From positions 1-64,000 of the forward strand of contig CAMBDS010000005.1 of assembly GCA_945865405.1 (NCBI GenBank): a stretch of 64,000 nucleotides of DNA, written 5' to 3'. The notes beneath the pieces were generated by a model. The model did no database searches and had not been told where the DNA came from. It saw nothing but the letters and a program-made list of their open reading frames with translations. Positions 52,321-60,676 of the stretch are shown piece by piece (within the stretch, counting starts at the first letter, position 1; each line of letters opens with the position of its first letter). This stretch comes from Caldithrix abyssi DSM 13497 (GTDB taxonomy: Bacteria; Electryoneota; AABM5-125-24; Hatepunaeales; Hatepunaeaceae). The position numbers and the translations under genes are program-made.

Positions 52321-52359
52321 AAAGCCGTCATCCCTCTGGGGTTGACGGCTTTCTTCTTT
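52321..52359 (+). terminator. Second terminator-like hairpin
   Basis: AAAGCCGTCA and TGACGGCTTT form a 10-bp stem with a 12-nt loop, followed by CTTCTTT. Confidence 0.6.
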
Positions 52360-52640
52360 GGAGTACTGAAGCTTGCTTCAGCCTTTCTTCCGGTATGGCA
52401 GACTTTTCGTTCTGTCGGGTCTTAGACTGAAAGGCGTGACCCGACAGTTTCCAGCACTACTACCGACCCCCTGCGGTCGGCAAATCACCCAACACCATAC
52501 CCTAAATCCATCACTTTCGACACAATCGTCACTCCGATCATGGGGACAAGGTTAAAGAGCTTTATCCCCTTTCTTTTGCTTTTCGTTGGAACGTTCCCTA
52601 TATTGATATTACAATCAATTCAACTTCAAAGGACCACTCA

Positions 52641-54650
52641 ATGCATTCGCTCAGATTATTTTTTATCGTCATCATGCTTACAAGGTTATGCACGGTGGCG
52701 CAAGGACGGTTACTGAATGTGCCAGAAGAATATGAGACCATTCAGGCAGGGATTGATGCAGCGGAAGAGGGAGATACGGTGCTGGTGGCTCCGGGAGTGT
52801 ATCAAGAAAATATCGTTCTGCGCACCGCCGACATCACGCTTGGAAGTAAGCTTCTGATGACTGGAGAATCCGAAACAATTGACTCGACAATTATCGATGG
52901 CAGAGGGCGCGATTGTGTGATTTCAATTGAACTGGAAAACGAAGATAGCATTATCCTTCGTGGCTTCACCGTGTGTAATGGCACGCAAGAGTATGGTGGA
53001 GGGATTGATTGCCAAGGTGGAAATCCACACATCGAAGATATGGTAATAAAAGAAAATAGAAGCGGTTCGCGAGGCGGAGGGGTATGGGTGACCGGGAGTT
53101 CGCACGCGATTTTGAGGAGATGCCGTATCATAGGAAACGAAACCAGTAGTAATGGCGGCGGAATAGGTGTTTTTCGTTCATATGCCTTATTGGAAAATTG
53201 CCAGATAATAGGAAATCAGTCTTTGGTATATGGCGGAGGCATTTATTGTACCGGTTCAGATGAATTTCCACTTGCCTTGACCTTGAACAATGTTCTCATT
53301 GTCGATAATCGAGCGCAAGAAGGAGGTGGCGGAGGCTCAGTTGAATATGGGCAATTGGAAGTAAACCACTGCACAGTCACTCGCAATTCGGGAGGCTTCA
53401 ATAACGGTTGGCATGGGGCTGCGAGAATCGAAGTGAATAACTCAATTTTTTACAGCAATGGACGAGGTGCTGATATTATTGGTGGGTACGAGCCGATAAC
53501 GATTAGTTATTCCGTCATAGAAGGAGGCGAGGGAGGCGTCGCGTTTGATGTAGATGGAGAATTAGAATGGGGCAACGGAAACATCGACGCCGACCCACTC
53601 TTCAGGGATGCGGAAAATGGAGATTTCCGTCTGGCCGAAGACTCGCCCTGCATCGACGCCGGTGACCCCGATTCCGAGCCTGATCCGGATGGTTCAAGAG
53701 CGGATATGGGAGCTTTTTATTTTCATCACAACAGAGCACCGGAAATAGTAAGGGAGATTGCCGATATGGTCGTCGATGAGGATTGCGGTTATGGTGCATT
53801 TGCTTCACTTGATACACTCTATGTCGATCCAGATGGCGATGAGCTTGGGTTTACCGTCGAAGGCTCTGAGGAACTTGGCTTGACCTTTGACGAAGAAGGC
53901 GTGCTCGGTCTGGAGCCTGCGCTGAATTTCTTTGGGGATAGTTTGGTGGTGACGATTAGCGCTTTTGATGCAGAAGATACAACTTCGTACAGCTTCAGTG
54001 TGACGGTGAACCCGATCAACGATGCGCCGATGGAGTTTGGGTTGATTTCGCCAGCAAATGGTGAAGGAATAATAGGTGATTTTAGTACACGGTTTCTCTG
54101 GGAAGAATCATCTGATCCCGATCTTAATTCTAACATTACATACGTAATTCGGATGCTTCATATTGACGCTTTTGATGACAGCATAATCTATCATGATTGG
54201 ATGTTCGAAACAGACACATCGGTTTTCGAAGCCAGATTTGATACGATGACATTTGGTTCTGATATGGCACATAGATTGGAATGGTGGGTTGTTACAATTT
54301 CAGGTCAGGATTCTGTCGAATCGAGAGAACATTTTTGGAATGAGCTGGCGGTTGGCGGCAGCGTAAACGACCCTCAGCTTTCTGCTTTCAGTTTTCAGCT
54401 TTCTTCCGCCTACCCCAATCCCTTCAACTCACAAATCGCAATTGAATTCGACATTCCTAAACATACTGATTTTTCGATAAAGCTGTATGATAATCTCGGC
54501 AGACGACTCAACACACTTTATCATGGAGCGGTTGCAGCTGGTTCACACCGCCTTACCGCCGATCTTAGAAACTATCCAACTGGTGTATATTTGCTTGTTC
54601 TCGAGAGCGACGACGCTCGTTCGGTGAGGAAGGTAGAGTTGTTGAAATGA
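52641..54650 (+). CDS. Secreted beta-helix protein with cadherin-like domain and sorting domain
   Basis: 669 residues. AAAGGA precedes the ATG. Signal peptide MHSLRLFFIVIMLTRLCTVAQG, beta-helix starting LLNVPEEYETIQAGIDAAEEG (to about residue 360), PCIDAGDPDSEPDPDGSRADMG, a cadherin/Ig-like region with DPDGDELGFTV, INDAPMEFGLISPANG and a further Ig domain, and the sorting domain (SSAYPNPFNSQIAIEF ... YPTGVYLLVLES ... KVELLK). The linker LSAFSFQLS is encoded by a heptamer array. It overlaps the next gene as ATGA. Confidence 0.85.
   Translation: MHSLRLFFIVIMLTRLCTVAQGRLLNVPEEYETIQAGIDAAEEGDTVLVAPGVYQENIVLRTADITLGSKLLMTGESETIDSTIIDGRGRDCVISIELENEDSIILRGFTVCNGTQEYGGGIDCQGGNPHIEDMVIKENRSGSRGGGVWVTGSSHAILRRCRIIGNETSSNGGGIGVFRSYALLENCQIIGNQSLVYGGGIYCTGSDEFPLALTLNNVLIVDNRAQEGGGGGSVEYGQLEVNHCTVTRNSGGFNNGWHGAARIEVNNSIFYSNGRGADIIGGYEPITISYSVIEGGEGGVAFDVDGELEWGNGNIDADPLFRDAENGDFRLAEDSPCIDAGDPDSEPDPDGSRADMGAFYFHHNRAPEIVREIADMVVDEDCGYGAFASLDTLYVDPDGDELGFTVEGSEELGLTFDEEGVLGLEPALNFFGDSLVVTISAFDAEDTTSYSFSVTVNPINDAPMEFGLISPANGEGIIGDFSTRFLWEESSDPDLNSNITYVIRMLHIDAFDDSIIYHDWMFETDTSVFEARFDTMTFGSDMAHRLEWWVVTISGQDSVESREHFWNELAVGGSVNDPQLSAFSFQLSSAYPNPFNSQIAIEFDIPKHTDFSIKLYDNLGRRLNTLYHGAVAAGSHRLTADLRNYPTGVYLLVLESDDARSVRKVELLK
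54377..54404 (+). repeat. Heptamer array (GCTTTCN-type)4 inside a gene
   Basis: Units GCTTTCT, GCTTTCA, GTTTTCA, GCTTTCT, directly before the codons for SAYPNPFNS. Confidence 0.88.
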
Positions 54651-55552
54651 CAACCAGATCATTTATCCCGGTTCTCGTGATCTTGAGTCTCCTAATCTGC
54701 ACACAAACTGCATTCAGTCTCAGGCGAGTTACTGTAGAGTGGGAGCCAGCACCTCTGATAGAAGACCACGAGGCGATGGTGACGATCTTCGGATCCGATT
54801 GGGTATTATATAGTTGGGACTCAATCGTCTTTAATCGGCAGGAATTTGTTTTAAATGCCACTTTCTATGACACTGCTTGGGTATGGGAAGAGGAAGATGA
54901 AATTATTGAATTTCAGGCATCGCATAATTGGGGTGAATTGGAGGCTGGTGAATACACCTTATGGGTAGATGTCAACTTGGGGAGCTCTTGGGATGGCGAA
55001 TTTTTCCGCAGTCTTGTTTATCACCGGGCATTCCAAGTAGAGGTATTCCGTCAATCGAGCGAAATTGGACTTGAATTAGCGCAAGGATGGAACCTATCGT
55101 CCCTCTATGTAGAACCACTTGAAGCAGATATTCCAACCATGTTTTCCGCACTTCTCGAAGATGGAACTTTACAGATTGTCAAAGATTTTCAAGGAAACTT
55201 CTACCTCCCCGCGCGCAACTTCAACAATATCCCCAACTGGGATTTCCATCAGGGTTACTTTATTAGGCTCTCTGATCAAGATGAGCTACAAGTTGAAGGT
55301 ATTAACGTCCCGTTCGATGAACCTATTCCACTCCGTTACGGCTGGAATATTGCCGCTTATTTTCCTGACTCAGATGTCGAAGCGCCCGATGCCTTCAGGA
55401 ATATTGTCAACAACATCATTATGGTCAAGGACGGTGATGGGCACTTCTACATCCCCGAGCGAAACTTCAATAATTTACCTCCTCTTATACGTGGACAAGG
55501 ATATCAGATCAAAGTTAATGATGATGTCGATTTGATCTGGTTTGTCCCATAA
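54647..55552 (+). CDS. Secreted protein with two internal repeats
   Basis: 301 residues, not recognised. Signal peptide MTTRSFIPVLVILSLLICTQTAFS. An N-terminal beta-domain (to about 140) precedes two copies of a roughly 75-residue unit: GWNLSSLYVEP ... IVKDFQGNFYLPARNFNNIP ... GYFIRL and GWNIAAYFPDS ... MVKDGDGHFYIPERNFNNLP ... GYQIKV. No sorting domain. Coupled to the preceding secreted-protein gene by an ATGA overlap, so the two may work together on the surface. Confidence 0.7.
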   Translation: MTTRSFIPVLVILSLLICTQTAFSLRRVTVEWEPAPLIEDHEAMVTIFGSDWVLYSWDSIVFNRQEFVLNATFYDTAWVWEEEDEIIEFQASHNWGELEAGEYTLWVDVNLGSSWDGEFFRSLVYHRAFQVEVFRQSSEIGLELAQGWNLSSLYVEPLEADIPTMFSALLEDGTLQIVKDFQGNFYLPARNFNNIPNWDFHQGYFIRLSDQDELQVEGINVPFDEPIPLRYGWNIAAYFPDSDVEAPDAFRNIVNNIIMVKDGDGHFYIPERNFNNLPPLIRGQGYQIKVNDDVDLIWFVP

Positions 55553-55993
55553 GACTCACATATGTAAGTCTCAGCATCGTAGCCCGGCTTCTCCGAAGCC
55601 GGGATTCCCTTCTACTTTTCACATTCTACTTTCTTTTATACCCAACAACACTTGCATTTATACCCAATATTTCGTATATTACATACAATTCCTAATTCGT
55701 CATTCCCCAATTTCATTCGTAATTCGTAATTTGTAATTCGTAATTAGTTTTACTGTGATCGATTTTATGTTGAATCACAAATCGATCACGCCTGTAGCCA
55801 CTATCTGATAAGCCTTTCCAGCATTCTGTGACTCAGTGATCGATTTTTGACTAATGCCCCCTATCCTGTGAAGTTAGTGAAGATAATAAAAAACAAAAAT
55901 CGCCACAAACCCCTATCTTATAAGGCTTGTGACGATTGTGACGATGTGAAGACAATTTGAGGCGCTCTTACCTAATGAACGATAAATACAACA
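55553..55993. other. Intergenic region with heptamers and iteron-like GTGATCGATTT repeats
   Basis: No gene. Contains GCCCGGCTT..AAGCCGGG hairpin (about 55582-55604); heptamer array ATTCGTA, ATTCGTA, ATTTGTA, ATTCGTA (55715-55742); inverted pair GTGATCGATTT (55755-55765) and AAATCGATCAC (55779-55789) with a third direct copy at 55836-55846; and TGTGACGAT twice near 55928-55945. The convergent genes on either side end here. Confidence 0.7.
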
Positions 55994-56581
55994 CTAACCG
56001 CCTCGTAGTGCCTGCTTCACAAGCTGTGCGACGGGAGCTTCTGCCCCCAACGTTTTCTGCGCCTTCCGCACCGCTTCATCTGCTTGCACCAGTGGAATCC
56101 CCAACGTCTCCAGCGCTCGAATCGCTTCCGATACTGCCGAGCCTATCGGCGAAGGCTCGTAACCAGCTCCCGCGCCAGTCGCGCCAAACTTGCCTTTCAA
56201 CTCGACCATCAGCCGTTCCGCCGTCCTCTTGCCCACCCCCGGCACCGTCTGGAATCGGCGCACATCCTGATTCTGAACCACTTCCATCAGCGATTCCGGC
56301 GAGAATCGCGAGAGTATTGCCAGTCCCATCTTGGGGCCAACCCCGTTTATCGCAATCAGTTGCAGGAACATTTCGCGTGCCGCAACCGATTCGAACCCAT
56401 ACAACTGCAATATGTCTTCGCGGACATGAAGGTAGGTCATTAGGGTCGCCTCTGATCCAACCGCCCCTAACCACTCCCAAGTCGTCAACGGAATAGCAAC
56501 CGAAAAAGCTATCCCGCCCACCTCAATCACCGCGTTGGCAGGCGTCTTGGCGATCAATTTGCCCCGAATTCGTTCGATCAT
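55994..56581 (-). CDS. ruvA: Holliday junction helicase subunit RuvA
   Basis: 195 residues from ATG 56581, which overlaps the ruvC stop (ATGA). OB-fold IERIRGKLIAKTPANAVIEVGG, HhH motifs AINGVGPKMGLAIL and TVPGVGKRTAERLMVELKGK, and the C-terminal RuvB-binding domain. The longer frame to 56680 lies inside ruvC. RuvA targets the RuvB motor to junctions; ruvB does not follow in this window. Confidence 0.95.
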   Translation of the reverse strand: MIERIRGKLIAKTPANAVIEVGGIAFSVAIPLTTWEWLGAVGSEATLMTYLHVREDILQLYGFESVAAREMFLQLIAINGVGPKMGLAILSRFSPESLMEVVQNQDVRRFQTVPGVGKRTAERLMVELKGKFGATGAGAGYEPSPIGSAVSEAIRALETLGIPLVQADEAVRKAQKTLGAEAPVAQLVKQALRGG

Positions 56582-57123
56582 TTCTTCACCTGCATAGCCA
56601 AAACCTTTAACAGCGCCTCGTTGGTCTTCCTGACTGAACCGCGATTTGCGGGCTGCAAACCTTGCTTCATAATGCAACAAATCGCTACCGCCAACGCATC
56701 AGAGGCGTCGGGCAACATCTTCTGCTCGGATAGCCCTAATAGCCTGAAAACCATATACTCTACCTGCTTTTTCGAAGCCCCACCACGACCAGCAACAGCT
56801 TGCTTGACGCTATTTGCCGGATACTCCCTTACCGGATATCCATAAAGACCTGCCGCAAGCAGAGCAACCCCTCGCGCATGACCCAACAGGAGCGCGCTAC
56901 GAGGATTCTTTGCAAGGAAAATCTCTTCGACCGCCACAAGATCGGGTTTTTGCTCCGTAATCAAGTCTCTTAGTTTGAGGTGAATTTCACCAAGACGTCC
57001 GGCAAGTGTCTCTTCGTTGGAGCGAATAACCCCCCAGGTAAGGGGGGTCATTCTGTTTCCAGTCTGTTCGACAACACCGTATCCGGTTGCTGTGAGTCCG
57101 GGGTCAATTCCGACAACTCTCAC
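56578..57123 (-). CDS. ruvC: Holliday junction resolvase RuvC
   Basis: 181 residues. Catalytic acidic residues are visible: D7 in VGIDPGLTATGYGVVE, the Glu in VAVEEIFLAKNPRSA, and D in LPDASDALAVAIC. GTG start at 57123 overlaps the yebC stop (GTGA). Operon order yebC-ruvC-ruvA is common. Confidence 0.95.
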   Translation of the reverse strand: MRVVGIDPGLTATGYGVVEQTGNRMTPLTWGVIRSNEETLAGRLGEIHLKLRDLITEQKPDLVAVEEIFLAKNPRSALLLGHARGVALLAAGLYGYPVREYPANSVKQAVAGRGGASKKQVEYMVFRLLGLSEQKMLPDASDALAVAICCIMKQGLQPANRGSVRKTNEALLKVLAMQVKK

Positions 57124-57863
57124 AGAGTCGCCATTAGCTCGTCGGGGATATCGAAGTTCGACCAGACGTGTTGTACGTCGTCGTGGTCTTCCAAAGTTTC
57201 CATCAACTTGATATTGGCCCGCGCGCCGTTTGCATCGACTGGAATAAGGTTCTTCGGGATCATTTGGATTTCCGCAGATTCGACAGTCATCCCGGCTGTG
57301 GTCAAGACTGTGCGGACATTTTCAAGTTGATCTGAGGGAGTCGTTACGATGTAAGATTCGCCCTCAAGCCTTACATCCTCTGCCCCGGCATCGAGAGAGG
57401 CAAGCATAATACTGTCTTCGTCGATCCCGGTAGCCAGTACGGAGATCACTCCCCGACGCTGAAACATGTAGGCGACTGAACCGGTTTCACCCAGATTACC
57501 GTTGTTCTTGGAGATCATGTGCCGAATTTCGCCGACGGTACGGTTGCGGTTATCGGTCACAGCCTCAATTAATATCGCTGTGCCGCCGGGGCCATAAGCC
57601 TCGTATGTAATTTCGTCATAATTGACACCTTCAAGCTCGCCAGTCCCCTTTTTGATCGCTCGGTCAACATTGGTTGACGGCATGTTGGCGGCTTTGGCGG
57701 CTGATATGGCGGTTCGAAGACGGGGATTGGAAGAGATATCGCCGCCGCCCATCCTGGCTGCGACGGTGATTTCCTTGATTAACTTGGAAAATGTTGCGCC
57801 GCGAGCGGAGTCGTTTTTCTCCTTATCGCGTCGAATTGTTGCCCATTTTGAGTGGCCGGACAT
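57120..57863 (-). CDS. yebC: YebC/PmpR-family protein
   Basis: 247 residues. SGHSKWATIRRDKEKNDSARGATFSKLIKEI and YEAYGPGGTAILIEAVTDNRNRT are diagnostic. Members are DNA-binding regulators or, as recent work on bacterial TACO1 homologues indicates, factors relieving ribosome stalling. AGAGGT lies 7 nt before the ATG. Confidence 0.94.
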   Translation of the reverse strand: MSGHSKWATIRRDKEKNDSARGATFSKLIKEITVAARMGGGDISSNPRLRTAISAAKAANMPSTNVDRAIKKGTGELEGVNYDEITYEAYGPGGTAILIEAVTDNRNRTVGEIRHMISKNNGNLGETGSVAYMFQRRGVISVLATGIDEDSIMLASLDAGAEDVRLEGESYIVTTPSDQLENVRTVLTTAGMTVESAEIQMIPKNLIPVDANGARANIKLMETLEDHDDVQHVWSNFDIPDELMATL

Positions 57864-57890
57864 GGTAGTACCTCTAAGATCTCAGTTACG

Positions 57891-58313
57891 TTAAACTTCC
57901 GCGGCAAGCCGGTGAGATTTAAACCAGTTGCGAATATACTCTATCGGTTCTGAAACGGGAGTTCCAGGCCCAAAAAGCCTGCCGACTCCTATTTCTTCAA
58001 GTTCCTTGACTTCTTCGGCAGGGATGATGCCTCCACCGGTAAGCAATACGTCATCGAGTCCCTTTTCAACCATCAGCTTCCGTACCCGAGGGAAAATGGT
58101 CATGTGGGCACCGGAAAGAATTGAAAGTGCGATTACGTCGGCATCTTCCTGAATGGTAGCTTCGACAATCATTTCGGGCGTTTGGCGGAGTCCGAGATAG
58201 ATGACTTCCATACCGGCGTCACGAAAGGCGGCGGCAAGAACTTTCGCACCACGATCATGGCCATCAAGGCCCGGTTTGGCGATAATAATGCGAATGCGTT
58301 GGGTTTGTTCGAT
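57891..58313 (-). CDS. B12-binding protein, methylmalonyl-CoA mutase small/C-terminal subunit-like
   Basis: About 140 residues. Cobalamin-binding Rossmann domain with DxHxxG ([10 protein letters not shown]), the SxL segment (LSILSGAH) and the GG segment (LLTGGGII). Matches the separately encoded B12 subunit of methylmalonyl-CoA mutase-type enzymes. The catalytic subunit is not in the window. The first ATG (58211) lies after the DxHxxG motif. The frame upstream back to TGA has no ATG/GTG/TTG; ATC 58313 has AGGAAG 5 nt in front and gives the expected length. Confidence 0.88.
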   Translation of the reverse strand: MEQTQRIRIIIAKPGLDGHDRGAKVLAAAFRDAGMEVIYLGLRQTPEMIVEATIQEDADVIALSILSGAHMTIFPRVRKLMVEKGLDDVLLTGGGIIPAEEVKELEEIGVGRLFGPGTPVSEPIEYIRNWFKSHRLAAEV

Positions 58314-58473
58314 GGTGTCTTCCTGAAAGAATGTCGTTAACGATCAGAAATAAAAAGTGCAATCATCAATATAGGTTTTGCCGTCGCCTAAGTCAAGATT
58401 ACCGGAGCACCTTTAGCTCGTTGACGTTGGACTTGGCAGCACTCTGTAAAGTTTGATTAAGTGGCTTCAATTA

Positions 58474-59124
58474 TCAGATCTTCTGTCCGGTTTTCTGCCA
58501 GTCGCTTAGGAACTTCTCCAGACCGGCGTCGGTCAACGGGTGATTCAACAATTTGCCGATAACTTCGTAGGGGATCGTCGCTACGTGAGCTCCCATGAGT
58601 GCCGACTGAACAAGGTGGATCGGGTGCCTGACTGAGGCGACCAAAACTTGCGTTCCGAACTCATAGTTGTCGTAAATCTGGACGATGTCCCGGATAAGCT
58701 CCATACCGTCCTGAGCAATATCGTCAAGACGACCGACAAAGGGGCTGACAAACGAAGCGCCAGCCTTGGCGACGATGAGCGCTTGGGTCGCTGAGAAGAC
58801 GAGGGTCATGTTGGTGTGGATGCCTTCCCTGACAAGTGCGACGCAGGCTTTTATTCCTTCGCGGGTAGTGGGTAGTTTGACAACGATATTCGGGTGAATC
58901 TTTGCCAGTTTTTTGCCCTCTTTGATCATCGTGTCAGATTCAGTGGCAACAACTTCTGCGGAAACAGGCCCATCAACAATCTCGCAAATCTCCTTAAGGA
59001 TTTTATTGAGCGGCTTGTTCTCTTTGGAGATCAGCGAGGGATTGGTGGTGACCCCGTCGAGAATCCCGAGCGATGCAGCGTCCTTGATCTGGTCAATATT
59101 GGCAGTATCGATAAAAAATTTCAA
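58474..59124 (-). CDS. Small transaldolase (TalC/FSA family)
   Basis: 216 residues. KFFIDTANIDQIKDAASLGILDGVTTNPSLI, Schiff-base Lys in NIVVKLPTT, NMTLVFSATQALIVAKAGASFVSPFVGRLDD. Acts in the pentose phosphate pathway as transaldolase or in fructose-6-phosphate aldol reactions; which one cannot be decided from motifs alone. TTG 59124 with GGAG 6 nt upstream is the start; the frame to 59178 adds an atypical tail. Confidence 0.92.
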   Translation of the reverse strand: MKFFIDTANIDQIKDAASLGILDGVTTNPSLISKENKPLNKILKEICEIVDGPVSAEVVATESDTMIKEGKKLAKIHPNIVVKLPTTREGIKACVALVREGIHTNMTLVFSATQALIVAKAGASFVSPFVGRLDDIAQDGMELIRDIVQIYDNYEFGTQVLVASVRHPIHLVQSALMGAHVATIPYEVIGKLLNHPLTDAGLEKFLSDWQKTGQKI

Positions 59125-59205
59125 TGAAGTCTCCGTTGGCTTGGTTTGTTTTGTGATTAAATAAATTAGAGATAACAAATTGCAATGGGAAAAACTATCA
59201 GTAAG

Positions 59206-60597
59206 CTACTCATCTGCAGAGTGCTCTATATCGACGATATCATTTGATCCGGCGTAAGGTTTGGTCTCGATACGAACGATCTTTTTCATCTGTTCAAGAA
59301 GTAAAACCATCCTGACAACCGAAGGCTCTATTTTTCGCAACAGATCCTCCTGCGCGTGAATCGTCAAGCCAGGATGACCAAGCAGATCGACGATTGTCGT
59401 CAAGCCTTGCAGTGGTTGACTGAACTCGTGCGCCAACCCGCCGGCAATCTTCCGCACTGCATCAAGTTTTTCAATTCGCAACCGCTCAATTTCCAACACT
59501 TTCTGCTGGGATATGTCGCGGCATGACGCAATAAAGACCTTTCGCCCTTCGAAGTCGGTGGCGACCGCACTGATCTGCACGAGAATCTCGGTACCCAACT
59601 TCGTCAGATTGATTCCTTCGATGGTGTTGTTCTCCCCAATTCCCAGCGACCCAAAATCTCTCTCCATTGCACAACGTCGAGCATAGGGAGTGATGTCGTC
59701 CATGTTCAAACCGACCAATTCCGAATGCGAGTAACATAATTGTGATTCAGCGGCCGCATTTGCATCGATGATTTTTCGGGTACCGGCGTCGATAATCAAC
59801 GTCGGATCAGCCGTCCTGTCGAAAAGCAACCGGTAACGGGTCTCAAGATCGACCAGCGCACGATTGATAAACACTCGCTGTGTCATGTCGGTTACGATCC
59901 ACATCCAGGCAATCACTTGCTTGTCGGAGGATGTGATCTCGATAATTCCATGTAGTGCGGGGAAAAATGTGCCGTTTGCACGACACATTTCCAAATCAAT
60001 GTGAACCGACTTCAAGATAGGAAGCTTTGCCACGACCATTGAACTAATTTCACCTACTCGGGATTGGTTAGCAAGGAGGCTCAGAACATTTTGATTAAAA
60101 AGTGATTCATTGGATAATCCGAAGATTCGGGAGGCCGCTTGATTAGCACGCTTGATCAACATGCTTTGAGGCTCCAGAATAAATATGCCATCCTCAACCG
60201 CCTCGAAAACCGAGTTCAAAAGCCACTGCAGGTCGCCTTCATTATTCTCCGCCTTACGCTCTACCCTCTTGATGGAACCAACCAAAATGTTCGAATCTAC
60301 TTGTTTATTAAGCGAAATACTGACATCAAAATCGTCTCCAGTTGCAGAGCGAACAGCTAAAACAACCTCTCCCGTTTTTCGATTGTCCAACATCTCAAAT
60401 AAATCGGCTCTGTCTTTCGCATCCGCGATCATTCCGATCTGTTCCGAAAATTGTTGTAAAGTCAGAATATTCGCAGGTAATTCGATCAAATTTTGCAGCA
60501 CTTTGTTGGAGTAAAAGTCGCCATCACCGTCAATAGCAAATACTCCATCTTCTATTAGATCGAGTACTTCCGCAAGGTAAGTATTTTCCGGACTCAT
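59206..60597 (-). CDS. PAS-domain histidine kinase lacking a visible ATPase domain
   Basis: 463 residues, cytoplasmic. Three PAS domains: about 5-110 (EVLDLIEDGVFAIDGDGDF), about 125-240 (SVFEAVEDGIFILEPQSML) and about 255-370 (RLLFDRTADPTLIIDAGTRKII). Then a HisKA-like dimerisation helix pair with the phosphoacceptor His in KIAGGLAHEFSQPLQGL. The protein ends about 75 residues after that His (VDIEHSADE) with no N-, G1- or G2-box. No receiver or response regulator is adjacent. It may need a partner kinase or act as a phosphate-accepting sensor. Confidence 0.82.
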   Translation of the reverse strand: MSPENTYLAEVLDLIEDGVFAIDGDGDFYSNKVLQNLIELPANILTLQQFSEQIGMIADAKDRADLFEMLDNRKTGEVVLAVRSATGDDFDVSISLNKQVDSNILVGSIKRVERKAENNEGDLQWLLNSVFEAVEDGIFILEPQSMLIKRANQAASRIFGLSNESLFNQNVLSLLANQSRVGEISSMVVAKLPILKSVHIDLEMCRANGTFFPALHGIIEITSSDKQVIAWMWIVTDMTQRVFINRALVDLETRYRLLFDRTADPTLIIDAGTRKIIDANAAAESQLCYSHSELVGLNMDDITPYARRCAMERDFGSLGIGENNTIEGINLTKLGTEILVQISAVATDFEGRKVFIASCRDISQQKVLEIERLRIEKLDAVRKIAGGLAHEFSQPLQGLTTIVDLLGHPGLTIHAQEDLLRKIEPSVVRMVLLLEQMKKIVRIETKPYAGSNDIVDIEHSADE

Positions 60598-60676
60598 ATC
60601 GCCGAATTACCTTTTAAATGCATGCAATGTTGTTGCGTTTGATGATATTGAAACTCTTCATTAGTTCTGAGTATCA

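Larger units (their letters stand above)
52165..52640. repeat. Repeat-rich intergenic region after groEL
   Basis: No gene. Contains reversed core of the 39-nt repeat (about 52205-52235), the groEL terminator (52243-52276), GACAGACTTCAGTCTGTC (52293-52310; reverse complement identical to 16894-16911 with matching flanks), a second terminator-like hairpin (52321-52359), CTGAAGCTTGCTTCAG (about 52366-52381), GGCAGACTTTTCGTTCTGTC-type and CGGGTC...GACCCG hairpins to about 52450, and CTACTACCGACC...GGTCGGCA near 52458-52483. Confidence 0.75.

Noticed and set aside
57028-57052. ACCCCCC...GGGGGGT inverted repeat inside ruvC
   Set aside because: The encoded TPLTWGV fits the normal RuvC length and alignment, so there is no sign of an insertion; the palindrome may be chance.
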